A stretch of 56,880 nucleotides of DNA, taken from the NCBI RefSeq assembly GCF_003863335.1, contig NZ_RRAZ01000023.1, forward strand, positions 1-56,880, written 5' to 3'. The position numbers and the translations under genes were made by a program. Below the pieces are notes generated by a model that was given only the letters and a program-made list of their open reading frames with translations, ran no database searches and was not told where the DNA came from. Shown piece by piece: positions 17,184 through 26,934 of the stretch (positions are counted from its first letter, which is position 1; each line of letters begins with the position of its first letter). This DNA comes from Falsigemmobacter faecalis (GTDB lineage: Bacteria; Pseudomonadota; Alphaproteobacteria; Rhodobacterales; Rhodobacteraceae).

Positions 17184-18686
17184 ATGAATCCGGCACTCTG
17201 GCTGAAGCGGACGGCGGATCTGACGCCAGCCGCTCCGGCCCTGTTTCTGGGCCGCAACTGCCTTGCGGATTATGCGGCATTCCGCGATCAGGCGGCGGCC
17301 TTCGGCGAAGGGCTGACGCGGCGCGGCATCGCGCCGGGGGACCGGGTCGCGCTCTTTATGAAGAACTGCCCCGATTATCTGGTGGCCGAATTCGGCATCT
17401 GGTGGGCAGGGGCCGTGGCCGTGCCGGTCAACGCCAAGCTGCATGGCGCAGAGGCCGACTGGATCACGGAAAACGCGGGCGCAAAACTGGTGATCGCGCC
17501 GGAGACTGCGGGGCTGTCGCGGGGCCTGCCGCAGATTGCGCCGGGCGGCAGTGCCTGGGCAGAGATGCTCTCGCAGCCCGGCAGGCCTGAGCCGCATGAG
17601 ATGGGCCTCCAGGATCCCTGCTGGCTCTTTTACACCTCCGGCACCACCGGGCGGCCCAAGGGCGTGATCCTGACGGCCGCCAATCTGGTGGCGGCCACCT
17701 CGGATTATCTGGCGGATGTCGATCAGGTCTTCGCTGAGGATGTGGCGCTTTATGCCGCCCCCATGTCGCATGGTGCGGGCTTTTACTGCCTGCCGCATGT
17801 GGTGCGGGGGGCCGCGCATTGCGTGCCCGAAAGCGGCGGCTTTGAGCCTGCTGAGATCTTTGATCTGGCTGAGGCGCTGGGCCGGGTTCATATGTTCGCC
17901 GCCCCCACCATGGTCAAACGGATGACCGCTTATGCCCGCGCCAGCGGGCGCACAGGCCAGGGGCTGCGCAGTGTGATCTATGGCGGCGGGCCGATGTATC
18001 TGGCCGATATCACCGAGGCCGGAGAGGTTTTTGGCGAGATCTTCATTCAGATCTACGGCCAGGGCGAATGCCCGATGACCATCACCACCCTCAGCCGGGC
18101 AGAGGTGGCGGAGCGCGGTCACCCGGAGTGGGAAAAGCGCCTCGGCTCGGTCGGGCGGGCCTTTACCTCAGTTCAGGTGCGGATCGCGGATGAGGCGGGG
18201 CAGAGCCTGCCGCCGGGAGAGATCGGTGAGATCCTGGTGAAAGGCGCCCCCGTCATGGCGGGCTACTGGCAAAACGAGAAAGCCACCTCCGAGACAATCC
18301 GCGACGGCTGGCTGCGCACCGGCGATATGGGGGCCATGGATGGCGCGGGCTATCTGACGCTGCATGACCGCTCAAAAGACGTGATCATCACCGGCGGCAC
18401 CAATGTCTACCCGCGTGAGGTGGAGGAGGCGCTTCTCACCCATCCGCAGGTGGTTGAGGTCTCGGTCATCGGCAGGCCGGACCCGGAATGGGGCGAGAAT
18501 ATCGTCGCTTTCGTGGTGGCCGATGGTCCTGGCGCGGCAGAGCTGGACGCCCATCTTGCCGCCCGCATCGCGCGGTTTAAGCGGCCCAAGGAGTGGCATT
18601 TCGTGACGGAGCTGCCGAAGAACAACTACGGCAAGATCCTCAAGACCGAGCTGCGCGAGCGTCTGCAGAGCCTCTCTGCGCCGTGA
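17184..18686 (+). CDS. AMP-dependent acyl-CoA synthetase/ligase
   Basis: Enzymes of this family activate a carboxylic acid to the acyl-AMP and then the acyl-CoA. The 500-residue protein has the P-loop YTSGTTGRPKG, the A5-like YGQGE segment, the WLRTGDMG motif, the hinge DRSKDVIITGGTNVYPREVE, and the C-terminal catalytic Lys in PKNNYGKIL. It is close to the length of medium/long-chain and aryl-acid CoA ligases. It is alone on this strand and faces the aminopeptidase gene across a terminator. The substrate is unknown. Confidence 0.93.
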   Translation: MNPALWLKRTADLTPAAPALFLGRNCLADYAAFRDQAAAFGEGLTRRGIAPGDRVALFMKNCPDYLVAEFGIWWAGAVAVPVNAKLHGAEADWITENAGAKLVIAPETAGLSRGLPQIAPGGSAWAEMLSQPGRPEPHEMGLQDPCWLFYTSGTTGRPKGVILTAANLVAATSDYLADVDQVFAEDVALYAAPMSHGAGFYCLPHVVRGAAHCVPESGGFEPAEIFDLAEALGRVHMFAAPTMVKRMTAYARASGRTGQGLRSVIYGGGPMYLADITEAGEVFGEIFIQIYGQGECPMTITTLSRAEVAERGHPEWEKRLGSVGRAFTSVQVRIADEAGQSLPPGEIGEILVKGAPVMAGYWQNEKATSETIRDGWLRTGDMGAMDGAGYLTLHDRSKDVIITGGTNVYPREVEEALLTHPQVVEVSVIGRPDPEWGENIVAFVVADGPGAAELDAHLAARIARFKRPKEWHFVTELPKNNYGKILKTELRERLQSLSAP

Positions 18687-18826
18687 TCCTGGTTTGTTCC
18701 GGAACGGGTGTTCCCCCACCCGGAGCGGTTTCCCTTGTTTTATTGGGATTTGCCGCAGGACCAGGGGTCTCGCTTTGTTCTGATCCGGCAAAAGCGGCCC
18801 TGACCGAAAACAAAGGGAAATTTACG

Positions 18827-18855
18827 AAAAAGGGGCCGGATCACCGGCCCCTTTT
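18827..18855. terminator. Bidirectional terminator between convergent genes
   Basis: The stem GGGGCCGG / CCGGCCCC (18832-18839 with 18844-18851) has an ATCA loop, is preceded by AAAAA and followed by TTTT. It lies between the ligase (+) and the aminopeptidase (-), so it can serve both. Confidence 0.88.
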
Positions 18856-18873
18856 GTTCTTTCTCCGCAGATC

Positions 18874-20118
18874 TCAGGCCCATTCGCCCTTGCGCATCAC
18901 CGGAGTGCGGCTGCCATCGGCATTGATGCCATCCACATCCACCTGACCCGAGCCGATCATCCAGTCGACGTGGATGATTGACGAGTTGCCGCCCCGGGCT
19001 TTCACCTGATCCTCCGTCAGATCAGCCCCGCCGACGAAGCATTTCGAATAGCACTGGCCAAGCGCGATATGGCTGGCGGCGTTTTCGTCAAAGAGGGTGT
19101 TGTAGAACAAAAGCCCCGACTGCGAGATCGGCGAGGAATGCGGCACCAGCGCCACTTCGCCCAGACGCCGCGCGCCCTCATCGCTTTCGATCAGCTTTTG
19201 CAGCACGCCTTCGCCTTTGGTGGCATGGGCCTCTACGATCTTACCGTCTTCAAACTTCACGCGGATGCCGTCGATCAGGCTGCCCTGATGCGAGAGCGGC
19301 TTGGTGGCCGAGACCCAACCCTCGACCCGCATCGCATGGGGCGTGGTGAAGACCTCTTCGGTGGGGATATTGGCGTTGCACTCCGCGCCGTTCTTTGCGG
19401 TTGAGGCACCGCCGTGCCATTCGTGCCCATCGGCCAGACCGACCTTCAGATCGGTGCCGGGGCCGGTGAACTGCAGCGCCGAGAAGCGGTTGCCGTTCAG
19501 CCAGGCCGAGCGTTCCGCCAGGCGTGCGCTATGGGCGGTCCAGTCAGCGACCGGGTCCTCGCCATCAATGCGGCTCGCTTTAAAAATCGCATCGGCGAGA
19601 GCGGCCTGGGCTTCTTCGGGCGGCAGATCGGGGAAAACCTGCTGCGCCCAGGCCAGGCCCGGCCAGGCGACGATGGTCCAGTTGATGTCGAAGTTCACGA
19701 TGGGCGCCTGGGCCGGCTTATAGGCCAGGGCATTGGCGCGCGAGGCACGGGCCACTTTGGCCGGGTCCTGTTCGCTCAGCAGCATCGGGTTGTCGCCCAC
19801 GATCGCCATCCGCGCAGTGCCCGCCTTATAGGCCTGGGCCATACCGTCAAAGAGCCAGCCGGTGGCGCGGTCAAAGCTGTGGTCCTGACCATGCTGATAG
19901 CGCGCCAGAGTGACCTCTTCATCGCCGTAGATCGGCGTCACCAGACCCGCGCCCGCCTGATAGGCATGGGCGGCAATGCGGCGCACCAGGGGCGCGGCCG
20001 AGACCGGCGCGGTCAGGATCAGGTCCTGGCCCTGTTGCAGGTTCAGACCGACCTTCACGGCCACGCGGGCCAGGCGGTCAAGACGCTCTTCATTGAGAGA
20101 GGGAGGGGTGAGGCTCAT
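18874..20118 (-). CDS. M29 family aminopeptidase
   Basis: M29 (AmpS/PepS/AMPT) enzymes are two-metal exopeptidases that cut N-terminal residues from peptides. The 414-residue protein has the N-terminal LNLQQGQDLILTAPV domain and a C-terminal metal-binding domain. Family segments there include HEWHGG, RLGEVALVPHSSPIS, NAASHIALGQCY and IHVDWMIGSG, with the Glu/His/Asp metal ligands. The start at 20118 is set by AAAGGTG upstream; an open frame continues to 20553 across the start of the next gene and is spurious. Confidence 0.93.
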   Translation of the reverse strand: MSLTPPSLNEERLDRLARVAVKVGLNLQQGQDLILTAPVSAAPLVRRIAAHAYQAGAGLVTPIYGDEEVTLARYQHGQDHSFDRATGWLFDGMAQAYKAGTARMAIVGDNPMLLSEQDPAKVARASRANALAYKPAQAPIVNFDINWTIVAWPGLAWAQQVFPDLPPEEAQAALADAIFKASRIDGEDPVADWTAHSARLAERSAWLNGNRFSALQFTGPGTDLKVGLADGHEWHGGASTAKNGAECNANIPTEEVFTTPHAMRVEGWVSATKPLSHQGSLIDGIRVKFEDGKIVEAHATKGEGVLQKLIESDEGARRLGEVALVPHSSPISQSGLLFYNTLFDENAASHIALGQCYSKCFVGGADLTEDQVKARGGNSSIIHVDWMIGSGQVDVDGINADGSRTPVMRKGEWA

Positions 20119-20215
20119 GTCAGCACCTTTCTGTTTGCGCTGAAAGTGGCCCGCTTCGCGCCCTGTTGCAAGACGCGCCGCCCTCGCGCAGGCTGCACAA
20201 AGAACGGAGGACCCT

Positions 20216-21616
20216 ATGAGCCAGAGTGCCTTGACGATCTTTGATGCGCAGCGCCGCCTGGTGCCTGAGCGCCGCCTGAGCTTTGATGCCCCCGCACGGG
20301 CGCAGGCGCTTGAGGCGCTCAGGCGTGCAGTCCTGGACCATGAGGGGCAGATCATTGCGGCGCTGGCCGAGGATTTCGGCAAGCCTGAGGCTGAGGTGCT
20401 GCTCACGGAGATCCTGCCGGTGCTCAGCGAGATCCGTCTGGCGCAGCGCAAGGTGAAATCCTGGGCGCGGGACCGTCGGGTCGGGCCGACCCTCACGAGC
20501 TTTGGCACCTCCGCCCGGATCCGGCGTGAGCCGCGCGGGGTCTGTCTGATCATCGCGCCCTGGAACTACCCGCTGAACCTTGCGCTGGGGCCGCTGGTCT
20601 CCTGTCTGGCGGCGGGCAACAGCGCGGTGGTGAAACCCTCTGAGCTGACGCCCGCCACCTCAGGGGTGATCGCGAAGATCATCGCCGCGGCCTTTGATCC
20701 TGATCTGGTGGCGGTGATTGAGGGCGGGGTGGAGACGTCCACCGAACTGCTGGCGCTGCCCTTTGATCATATCTTCTTCACCGGCTCGCCCGAGGTGGGC
20801 CGTATCGTCATGACGGCAGCGGCAAAGCATCTGAGCACGGTCACGCTGGAACTTGGCGGCAAATCCCCGGTCATTGTGGGGCCAGGGGCGGATCTTGCGC
20901 AGGCTGCAGACTGGATCACCTTTGGCAAGCTGACCAATTCCGGGCAGACCTGCATCGCCCCCGACCATCTCTTTGTGCATGAGGCTGTGCGCGAGGCGTT
21001 CCTTCCGCTGTTGCGCGCGCGTATGGCCCGGGCGCTGGAGGGGGCACCCATGGCCCGCATCGTCTCGCCCCGCCATGCCGCGCGACTGGAGAGCCTGTTG
21101 CAGGAGGCAGAGGAGGGGGGCGCAAAGGTGCTGCGCCAGGGCAGCAGCGCGGGGACGCAGATGGCGCCTGCCCTGGTGAGTGCCCTGACCCCGCAGATGC
21201 GCCTTGAGCAGGAAGAGATCTTCGGCCCGATCCTGCCGGTCATCCCCTTCCGTGATCCTGCGGCGGTGCTGGCGCGCATCAATGCCCGCCCGAAGCCCCT
21301 GGCGCTTTATGTCTTTGAAAAGGATCGCGACTTCATCGATCAGGTCATCACCAGCACCTCCTCGGGCGGGGTGGGGGTGAACCTGACGGTGCTGCATTAC
21401 AGCCATGAGGGGCTGCCCTTCGGGGGGGTGAACCACTCGGGCCATGGGGCCGCGCATGGCGAATGGGGCTTTCTCGCCTTCTCGCACCAGCGGGCGATTT
21501 TGCAAAACCGCTTCTCGCCGCTGAGGATGATCTTTCCGCCCTGGACGGGGCAGAGGCTGCGGCTGATCCGCTGGGCAAAGCGACTGATCGGCGGCGGGGC
21601 TGCGACGAAGTCATAA
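20216..21616 (+). CDS. Aldehyde dehydrogenase, ALDH3-like, catalytically intact
   Basis: NAD(P)-dependent oxidation of an aldehyde to its acid. The 466-residue protein has all three core catalytic residues: Asn in IAPWNYPL, Glu in TLELGGKSP and Cys in NSGQTCIAPDH. The NSGQTCIAPD version and the short length place it in the ALDH3/coniferyl-aldehyde type group. It is first in a three-gene unit with deoC (19 bases later) and the ALDH16-type gene. Acetaldehyde from DeoC is a possible substrate, but that is inference from position. Confidence 0.92.
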   Translation: MSQSALTIFDAQRRLVPERRLSFDAPARAQALEALRRAVLDHEGQIIAALAEDFGKPEAEVLLTEILPVLSEIRLAQRKVKSWARDRRVGPTLTSFGTSARIRREPRGVCLIIAPWNYPLNLALGPLVSCLAAGNSAVVKPSELTPATSGVIAKIIAAAFDPDLVAVIEGGVETSTELLALPFDHIFFTGSPEVGRIVMTAAAKHLSTVTLELGGKSPVIVGPGADLAQAADWITFGKLTNSGQTCIAPDHLFVHEAVREAFLPLLRARMARALEGAPMARIVSPRHAARLESLLQEAEEGGAKVLRQGSSAGTQMAPALVSALTPQMRLEQEEIFGPILPVIPFRDPAAVLARINARPKPLALYVFEKDRDFIDQVITSTSSGGVGVNLTVLHYSHEGLPFGGVNHSGHGAAHGEWGFLAFSHQRAILQNRFSPLRMIFPPWTGQRLRLIRWAKRLIGGGAATKS

Positions 21617-21635
21617 GAGAGAACGGGGGGAGAGC

Positions 21636-22577
21636 ATGGCCGAGCGCAACCAGGGAATGGCCTTTGAGCCGTCACTTTTTCTTTCGCGCGAGATCAACCG
21701 CCCGGCGGCCGGGCGCGCGGGTGCGGCGATCCCATCGCGCCGCGCGCTGAAGGGCCTTCATCAGGCGGCCTGGCTTGTGAATGCGGTGCGCTGCCTGGAT
21801 CTGACGACCCTGGCGGGGGATGATACCGCAGGCCGGGTGCAGCGCCTTTGTGCCAAGGCGCGTGACCCCCTCGGCCCGGACCTCTCTGAGGCGCTGGGGG
21901 TTGCCGTGACGGTGGGGGCGGTCTGTGTCTTTCCCACCATGGTCCCCCATGCGGTGAAGGCGCTGGAGGGCTCGGGCATTCCGGTGGCCTCGGTCGCGAC
22001 GGGCTTTCCGGCGGGGCTGACGCCCTTGCCGCTGCGGCTGGCCGAGATCCGCTATGCGGTGGATCAGGGCGCGGCAGAGATCGATATCGTCATCACCCGC
22101 GAACTGGCGCTGACCGGCAACTGGGCGGCGCTCTACGACGAGATCGCACAGATGCGCGCGGCCTGCGGCGCGGCCCATCTGAAGGTCATCCTGGCAACCG
22201 GGGATCTGCGCTCTCTCACATCGGTCTATCACTCCTCTATGGTGGCGATGCAGGCGGGGGCGGATTTCATTAAAACCTCAACCGGTAAAGAAGAGGCCAA
22301 TGCCACCCTGCCGGTTTCGCTGGTCATGCTGCGGGCGATCAGGGATTACCAGGCGCAGACCGGGCAGATCGTCGGTTTCAAGCCTGCGGGCGGGCTGCGC
22401 ACGGCCAAAGATGCGCTGAACTGGCAGGTGCTGATGAAGGAAGAACTGGGCCTGCCCTGGCTGCGGCCCGATCTTTTCCGCATCGGAGCAAGCTCGCTTC
22501 TGGCCGATATAGAGCGCCAGCTTTCTCATTATGTGACAGGTCGTTACGCGGCCTTTCAGCACCATCAACCGGCCTGA
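21636..22577 (+). CDS. deoC: Deoxyribose-phosphate aldolase
   Basis: DeoC splits 2-deoxyribose 5-phosphate into glyceraldehyde 3-phosphate and acetaldehyde in deoxynucleoside breakdown. The 313-residue protein is of the longer form with an extra N-terminal segment. It shows CLDLTTLAGDDT, the ATGFPAG loop, EIDIVI, a KVILATGDL strand and the Schiff-base Lys213 in DFIKTSTGK, then VGFKPAGGLRT. The start follows GGGGGGAGAGC. It lies between two aldehyde dehydrogenase genes and no phosphorylase or deaminase of the deo pathway is nearby. Confidence 0.96.
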   Translation: MAERNQGMAFEPSLFLSREINRPAAGRAGAAIPSRRALKGLHQAAWLVNAVRCLDLTTLAGDDTAGRVQRLCAKARDPLGPDLSEALGVAVTVGAVCVFPTMVPHAVKALEGSGIPVASVATGFPAGLTPLPLRLAEIRYAVDQGAAEIDIVITRELALTGNWAALYDEIAQMRAACGAAHLKVILATGDLRSLTSVYHSSMVAMQAGADFIKTSTGKEEANATLPVSLVMLRAIRDYQAQTGQIVGFKPAGGLRTAKDALNWQVLMKEELGLPWLRPDLFRIGASSLLADIERQLSHYVTGRYAAFQHHQPA

Positions 22578-22586
22578 GGGGGCGCT

Positions 22587-24866
22587 ATGACGGGGATCTC
22601 TGAGATCATGGCGAAGATGGACTATGGCTCTGCGCGCGAAAGCCTTGCTGAGGGGACGGCATGGATCGAAAAGCGCGCCATTGCGCGTCATTTCATCGGT
22701 GGCGACTTTCCTGAAGGGGGCGATCTGCGCCCGGTCCTGAACCCCGCCACCACCCGGGAGATCGCCCGGGTTCCCCTGGCGCGCGCGGCTGAGGTTTCCG
22801 CAGCCCTTGCGGCAGCCCGGCAGGCTCAGCCGCTGTGGGAAGCGCTGGGCTGTGAGGCGCGGGCCCGCCATCTTTACGCCCTGGCGCGGGGGCTGCAAAA
22901 ACGCGAGCGTCTTTTTGCCGAGGTCGAAGTGCTGAACGGCGGCAGACCGATGCGTGAGCTGCGCGAGGGCGATATCCCTCTGGCAGCCCGGTGTTTTTAT
23001 CATCACGCCGGGTGGGCCATGCAGCGCGATGAGGCTTTTCCGACCCTGGTGCCCCATGGCATCTGCGCGGGGCTTATCCCCTGGCACGCGCCATTGTTGA
23101 CGGCGGTCCGGAAAATCGCGCCCGCGCTTGCGGCGGGGAGTGTGGTGGTGCTGAAACCCTCTCATCTGACGCCGCTGAGCGCGGTTCTGCTGGCGGAACT
23201 GACGCTGGAAATCGGCTTGCCGCCCGGCGTTCTGACCATCCTGCAGGGGGATGATGAGACGGGCGCCCTGCTCGTGGCTCAGCCCGGGGTGCGCATGGTG
23301 TCTGTCACGGGATCTGTCCCCACAGGCCGTAAAATCCGGGAGGCGACCGCAGGCCAGGGCAAGGCGGTGACGCTGTCGGTGAGCGGGACATCGACTTTTA
23401 TCGTGCTCGGGGATGCTGATCCCGATGCCGCCGTGGAGGGCGTGGTGGATGGCCTTTGGCTCAATCAGGGCGGGATGGGCTGCACCGGGGCCCGCCTGCT
23501 GGTTCAGGAAGGGCTGGCCGGGACCTTCACCGCGCGGCTGAAGGCGCGGATGGCGCGGCTGGTGACGGGCGATCCTTTGGAGAAAGGCACCGATCTGGGC
23601 GCGCTGGCCTCTGAGGCCTGTTGCACCAGGGCGCGTGACCAGATTGCCCGCGCGACAGCGGCGGGGGCCGATCTGCATCAGGGCAGCGCCCCTGAGGGGA
23701 ACTTCCTGGCACCAGGCCTGATCACAGGGGCCGCTGCGCAGGGCTGCTCTGGCCCGATCGCTGTTCTGACGACCTTCCGCACCGCAGATGAGGCCGTGCA
23801 GCTTGCCAGCCACAGCCGCAGGGCACAATCCGCCTCAATCTGGAGCGAAAATATCACCCGCGCCACGGATCTTGCGCTGCGGGTAAAGGCGGCAGTGGTC
23901 TGGGTGAATTGCACCCACCAGCTTGATGCGGGCGCGGCTTTCGATGGCCCCGGCCCGGCCCCCGAAGGGGGGCGCCGGGGAATGGAGACCTGGCTGACGC
24001 ATCCGTCCCCACCCGGCGCTCTGCGTGAAGAGCAGCCCTCTCACTGGTTGCCAGATCCGGTCGCACCCCCGCAGGGGCAGGCGCTTGATATGACCCTCAG
24101 GCATTGGATCGGAGGGAAATTTACGCGCGCAGACAATGGGTTGTCGGCGGCGATCGGGGGCGGCCCGCCGGTTGCCTCGGGCAGTCGCAAAGATATCCGC
24201 AACGCAGTTGAGGCGGCGGTGAAGGCCGCTGCCTGGTCTGCCATGAGCGGCCATCAGCGGGCACAGGTGCTCTGGTTCTTCGCGGAGAACCTGCAGCAGC
24301 GGCAGGCGGAATTTGCGGAGCTGACCTCCGATCAGGAAGTCAGGGCTGCCCTCAGCCGCATCCTGGCTGCCGCCTCTGCCGCGGATAAAGCTGCAGGCGC
24401 GGTTCGCGACACGAAGCCGGGGTTTCTTACCCTGGAGCGGGCAGAGCCGCAGGGCGTCCTGGCGATCCTCTGTCCGCCCGAGGCACCCCTTCTGGGGCTG
24501 ATCACCATGGTCGCCCCGGCGCTGGCAATGGGGAACCGCGTGATCTGCGTGCCCTCTGAAACCGCGCCGCATGTGGGGGCAAAACTGGCGCAGGTCTTTG
24601 CCGTTTCGGATCTGCCTGCGGGGGCGCTGAACATCGTGACCGGCCCGCATCTGCCGCTGTCAGAGGTGCTGGCCCTGCATGAAGAGGTCAGCGCGCTTTG
24701 GTATTGCGGCACCGCCGCCGGAAGCGCCCGTGTTGAAACGCTCGCCGCCGCAGGCCTGAAGCCGGTCGTCACCGATGGGGGTCACCCCGCCTTCTGGTCC
24801 GCACCCGCAGATCTGATGCGAAGGGCCAGCCGGACCCGAACGATCTGGCTGCCCTTCGGCGCTTAA
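22587..24866 (+). CDS. ALDH16-type double aldehyde dehydrogenase, probable pseudoenzyme
   Basis: The 759-residue protein has one full ALDH domain (about residues 30-480) and a second, incomplete ALDH domain (about 500-759). This is the architecture of the ALDH16 family, which is often next to deoC in Rhodobacterales. All three canonical catalytic residues of the first domain are changed. The oxyanion Asn of PWNFP is His167 (IPWHAP), the general base Glu of the LELGG motif is Ser264 (TLSVSG), and the nucleophile Cys is Gly298 (NQGGMGC), leaving only the following Cys299. The second domain stops before its own catalytic motifs. Reading frame and codon use look normal, so it is probably expressed. 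Its stop overlaps the fmt stop on the other strand by four bases. Confidence 0.88.
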   Translation: MTGISEIMAKMDYGSARESLAEGTAWIEKRAIARHFIGGDFPEGGDLRPVLNPATTREIARVPLARAAEVSAALAAARQAQPLWEALGCEARARHLYALARGLQKRERLFAEVEVLNGGRPMRELREGDIPLAARCFYHHAGWAMQRDEAFPTLVPHGICAGLIPWHAPLLTAVRKIAPALAAGSVVVLKPSHLTPLSAVLLAELTLEIGLPPGVLTILQGDDETGALLVAQPGVRMVSVTGSVPTGRKIREATAGQGKAVTLSVSGTSTFIVLGDADPDAAVEGVVDGLWLNQGGMGCTGARLLVQEGLAGTFTARLKARMARLVTGDPLEKGTDLGALASEACCTRARDQIARATAAGADLHQGSAPEGNFLAPGLITGAAAQGCSGPIAVLTTFRTADEAVQLASHSRRAQSASIWSENITRATDLALRVKAAVVWVNCTHQLDAGAAFDGPGPAPEGGRRGMETWLTHPSPPGALREEQPSHWLPDPVAPPQGQALDMTLRHWIGGKFTRADNGLSAAIGGGPPVASGSRKDIRNAVEAAVKAAAWSAMSGHQRAQVLWFFAENLQQRQAEFAELTSDQEVRAALSRILAAASAADKAAGAVRDTKPGFLTLERAEPQGVLAILCPPEAPLLGLITMVAPALAMGNRVICVPSETAPHVGAKLAQVFAVSDLPAGALNIVTGPHLPLSEVLALHEEVSALWYCGTAAGSARVETLAAAGLKPVVTDGGHPAFWSAPADLMRRASRTRTIWLPFGA

Positions 24867-25765
24867 GTCAGCCGCTCGGGCAGGGTCACCCCGCGCAGAG
24901 CCTCAACAGCGGGCAGGGCCTTCTTGCCCTCCCGCTGCACCTGGCCCAGGCGAACCGCACCGCGGCCGCAGGCGACGGTCAGACCCTCGCCGGGCAGGAT
25001 CTCCCCGGGGGCGCCCTGACCCTCAACCGCCACCGCGCGCAGCGCCTTCAGCCGCTCGCCCCCCATCTCGCACCAGGCGCCGGGAAAGGGCGAGAGGCCG
25101 CGAATGCGCCGCGCCACCACATCGGCAGAAAGCGACCAGTCAATGCGCGCCTCAGCTTTGTCGATCTTTCTGGCATAGGTAACGCCCTCATCAGGCTGCA
25201 CCTCTGCCACCAGATCCGGCAGCTGCGCCAGAGCGGTCACGATCATCTTAGCACCCAGCAGCGACAAATGGTCATGAAGATCCTGGGTCGTCTCCCCGCC
25301 GCCGATCTCCGTGGCCTGGCGCAGCAGAACCGGACCGGTATCAAGACCCGCCTCCATCTGCATGATGCAGATCCCGGTCTCAGCATCGCCCTCCATGATG
25401 GCGCGGTGGATCGGTGCCGCCCCGCGCCAGCGCGGCAAAAGCGAGGCATGGATGTTCAGACAGCCGAATTTCGGCGCATCCAGCACGGCCTGGGGCAACA
25501 AAAGCCCATAGGCCACCACAACCGCCACATCCGCACCAAGCGCTGCGAACTCTGCCTGGGCTTCCGCAGTTTTCAGCGAAACGGGATGGCGCACGGCAAT
25601 CCCAAGCGCCTCAGCGGCCGCCTGTACGGGCGAAGGGCGCAGCTGCTGCCCGCGCCCGGCAGGCCGCGGCGGCTGCGAATAGACCGCCACAATCTCATGC
25701 TCCGCCGCCAGGGCCTTCAGCGCCGGAACCGAGAACTCCGGCGTTCCCATGAAAACAACCCGCAT
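24863..25765 (-). CDS. fmt: Methionyl-tRNA formyltransferase
   Basis: Fmt adds the formyl group from 10-formyl-THF to Met-tRNA(fMet), giving the initiator tRNA used by IF-2. The 300-residue protein has the N-terminal Rossmann part ([15 protein letters not shown]), the folate-binding and catalytic region with [15 protein letters not shown], the LDTGP segment, and the C-terminal OB-fold domain. It is last in a minus-strand unit with three deformylase genes, with a 5-base gap to the one before it. Confidence 0.97.
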   Translation of the reverse strand: MRVVFMGTPEFSVPALKALAAEHEIVAVYSQPPRPAGRGQQLRPSPVQAAAEALGIAVRHPVSLKTAEAQAEFAALGADVAVVVAYGLLLPQAVLDAPKFGCLNIHASLLPRWRGAAPIHRAIMEGDAETGICIMQMEAGLDTGPVLLRQATEIGGGETTQDLHDHLSLLGAKMIVTALAQLPDLVAEVQPDEGVTYARKIDKAEARIDWSLSADVVARRIRGLSPFPGAWCEMGGERLKALRAVAVEGQGAPGEILPGEGLTVACGRGAVRLGQVQREGKKALPAVEALRGVTLPERLT

Positions 25766-25770
25766 CGGAC

Positions 25771-26268
25771 TTACCTCCGGTTCAGCTTGGCCGCTTTCCC
25801 AAGCAGCATCTTCCGCTTCAACGGGCTCAGGCGGTCAAAATACAGCTTACCCTGCAGGTGATCGATCTGATGCTGCACCGAGGTGGCCCAGAGATGCACA
25901 AAATCGCGCTCCTCCACCTCACCTTTTTCGTTCAGAAACCGCACCGTCACCGCACGGGGACGCGAGATCACCGCCGCAACACCCGGCAGATTGGGGCTCG
26001 CTTCCTCATGCTCGCGCATCTGGCCCGAGGCATGCAGCACCTCCGGATTGGCCATCAGAACGGCCTGACCGCGCTCGTCTGAGCAGTCAACGACCGCCAG
26101 CTGCATCATCACCCCGATCTGCGGACCGGCCAGACCGACGCCCGGCATGGCATCCATGGTCTCAACCATATCGGCCCAGATGGCGCGGATCTCATCGGTG
26201 ATCTCCGTCACCGGCGCAGCGGCGGTTTTCAGGCGTTTATCGGGATAGGGCAGAAAGGGGCGGAGCAT
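25771..26268 (-). CDS. Peptide deformylase homologue lacking metal-ligand Cys and catalytic Glu
   Basis: The 165-residue protein keeps the deformylase fold and motif 1 ([10 protein letters not shown]). Motif 2, EGCLS, is EASPN here, so the metal-binding Cys is Ser91. Motif 3, HExxH, reads HQIDH (133-137), so the catalytic Glu is Gln134. Both His are kept. By family knowledge it should not work as a deformylase. It sits between the second deformylase gene (10-base gap) and fmt (5-base gap). The frame is intact, and it may be a regulatory or binding protein. Confidence 0.9.
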   Translation of the reverse strand: MLRPFLPYPDKRLKTAAAPVTEITDEIRAIWADMVETMDAMPGVGLAGPQIGVMMQLAVVDCSDERGQAVLMANPEVLHASGQMREHEEASPNLPGVAAVISRPRAVTVRFLNEKGEVEERDFVHLWATSVQHQIDHLQGKLYFDRLSPLKRKMLLGKAAKLNRR

Positions 26269-26278
26269 GAGCTCTCCT

Positions 26279-26782
26279 TCACAAAGTCATGGCCTGAAGC
26301 CGGGGGCTGGCCGCAAAGCGCGCGGGCTCAGACATCAGATCAATGCAGAGCCGGCCGTTCAGATGGTCAAATTCATGCTGCGCACAGACGGCTTCCAGGC
26401 CGCTCATGCGCTTTTGCTGCCGCTGGCCGTTCAGATCGGTCCAGGCCAGCACAATCTCCGCAGGCCGCGTCACCTCACCCGGCACCTCAGGGATCGACAG
26501 ACAGCCCTCCGTAAAGACGGCCGTCTCATCAGAAAACGCCAGGATCTCCGGATTAATGCAGACGAAGGGCCGGGCTTCGCCCTCCCGCCAGGTCACATCC
26601 ATCACAAAGATCCGCAAAAGCGCGCCGACCTGCGGCCCTGCCAGACCCCGGCCGGGTGCGTCATACATGGTCTCCAGCATATCCGCCGCAAGCCTGCGGA
26701 TCTCATCACTGATCTCCGGGACCGGCAGACAAATGCGACGCAGACGCGGATCGGGAAACTGCAGAATGTTCAGAATGGCCAT
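26279..26782 (-). CDS. def: Peptide deformylase (second paralogue, motifs intact)
   Basis: Removes the formyl group from the N-terminus of new proteins. The 167-residue protein has all three motifs: GRGLAGPQVG, EGCLSIP (Cys94) and HEFDH (136-140). It lacks the basic C-terminal extension of the third paralogue. I use the ATG at 26782, since residues before it (open to 26854) are low-complexity and unrelated. It is separated from the next deformylase gene by 152 bases that hold a copy of the intergenic repeat. Confidence 0.93.
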   Translation of the reverse strand: MAILNILQFPDPRLRRICLPVPEISDEIRRLAADMLETMYDAPGRGLAGPQVGALLRIFVMDVTWREGEARPFVCINPEILAFSDETAVFTEGCLSIPEVPGEVTRPAEIVLAWTDLNGQRQQKRMSGLEAVCAQHEFDHLNGRLCIDLMSEPARFAASPRLQAMTL

Positions 26783-26839
26783 GGCTTCGCATAGCACCGC
26801 CCCAGCCCTGCGTCGAGAGGAGCGTCCTGCCCCAGCCCG

Positions 26840-26884
26840 GCTTTGGCTTTTCAAAATACTCCGGGGTCCGGGGCAGCGCCCCGG
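26840..26884 (+). repeat. Intergenic repeat, copy B
   Basis: The core GCTTTGGCTTTTCAAAATAC is followed by TCCGGGGT and a hairpin with arms CCGGGGC (26868-26874) and GCCCCGG (26878-26884). It lies between two deformylase genes and has the same order of parts as copy A at 4041-4093. Confidence 0.75.
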
Positions 26885-26934
26885 CGCTGCCAGCCTGGGA
26901 CCAGGGCCGCCTGAAAAAGCGCCCGGATCCGCCC

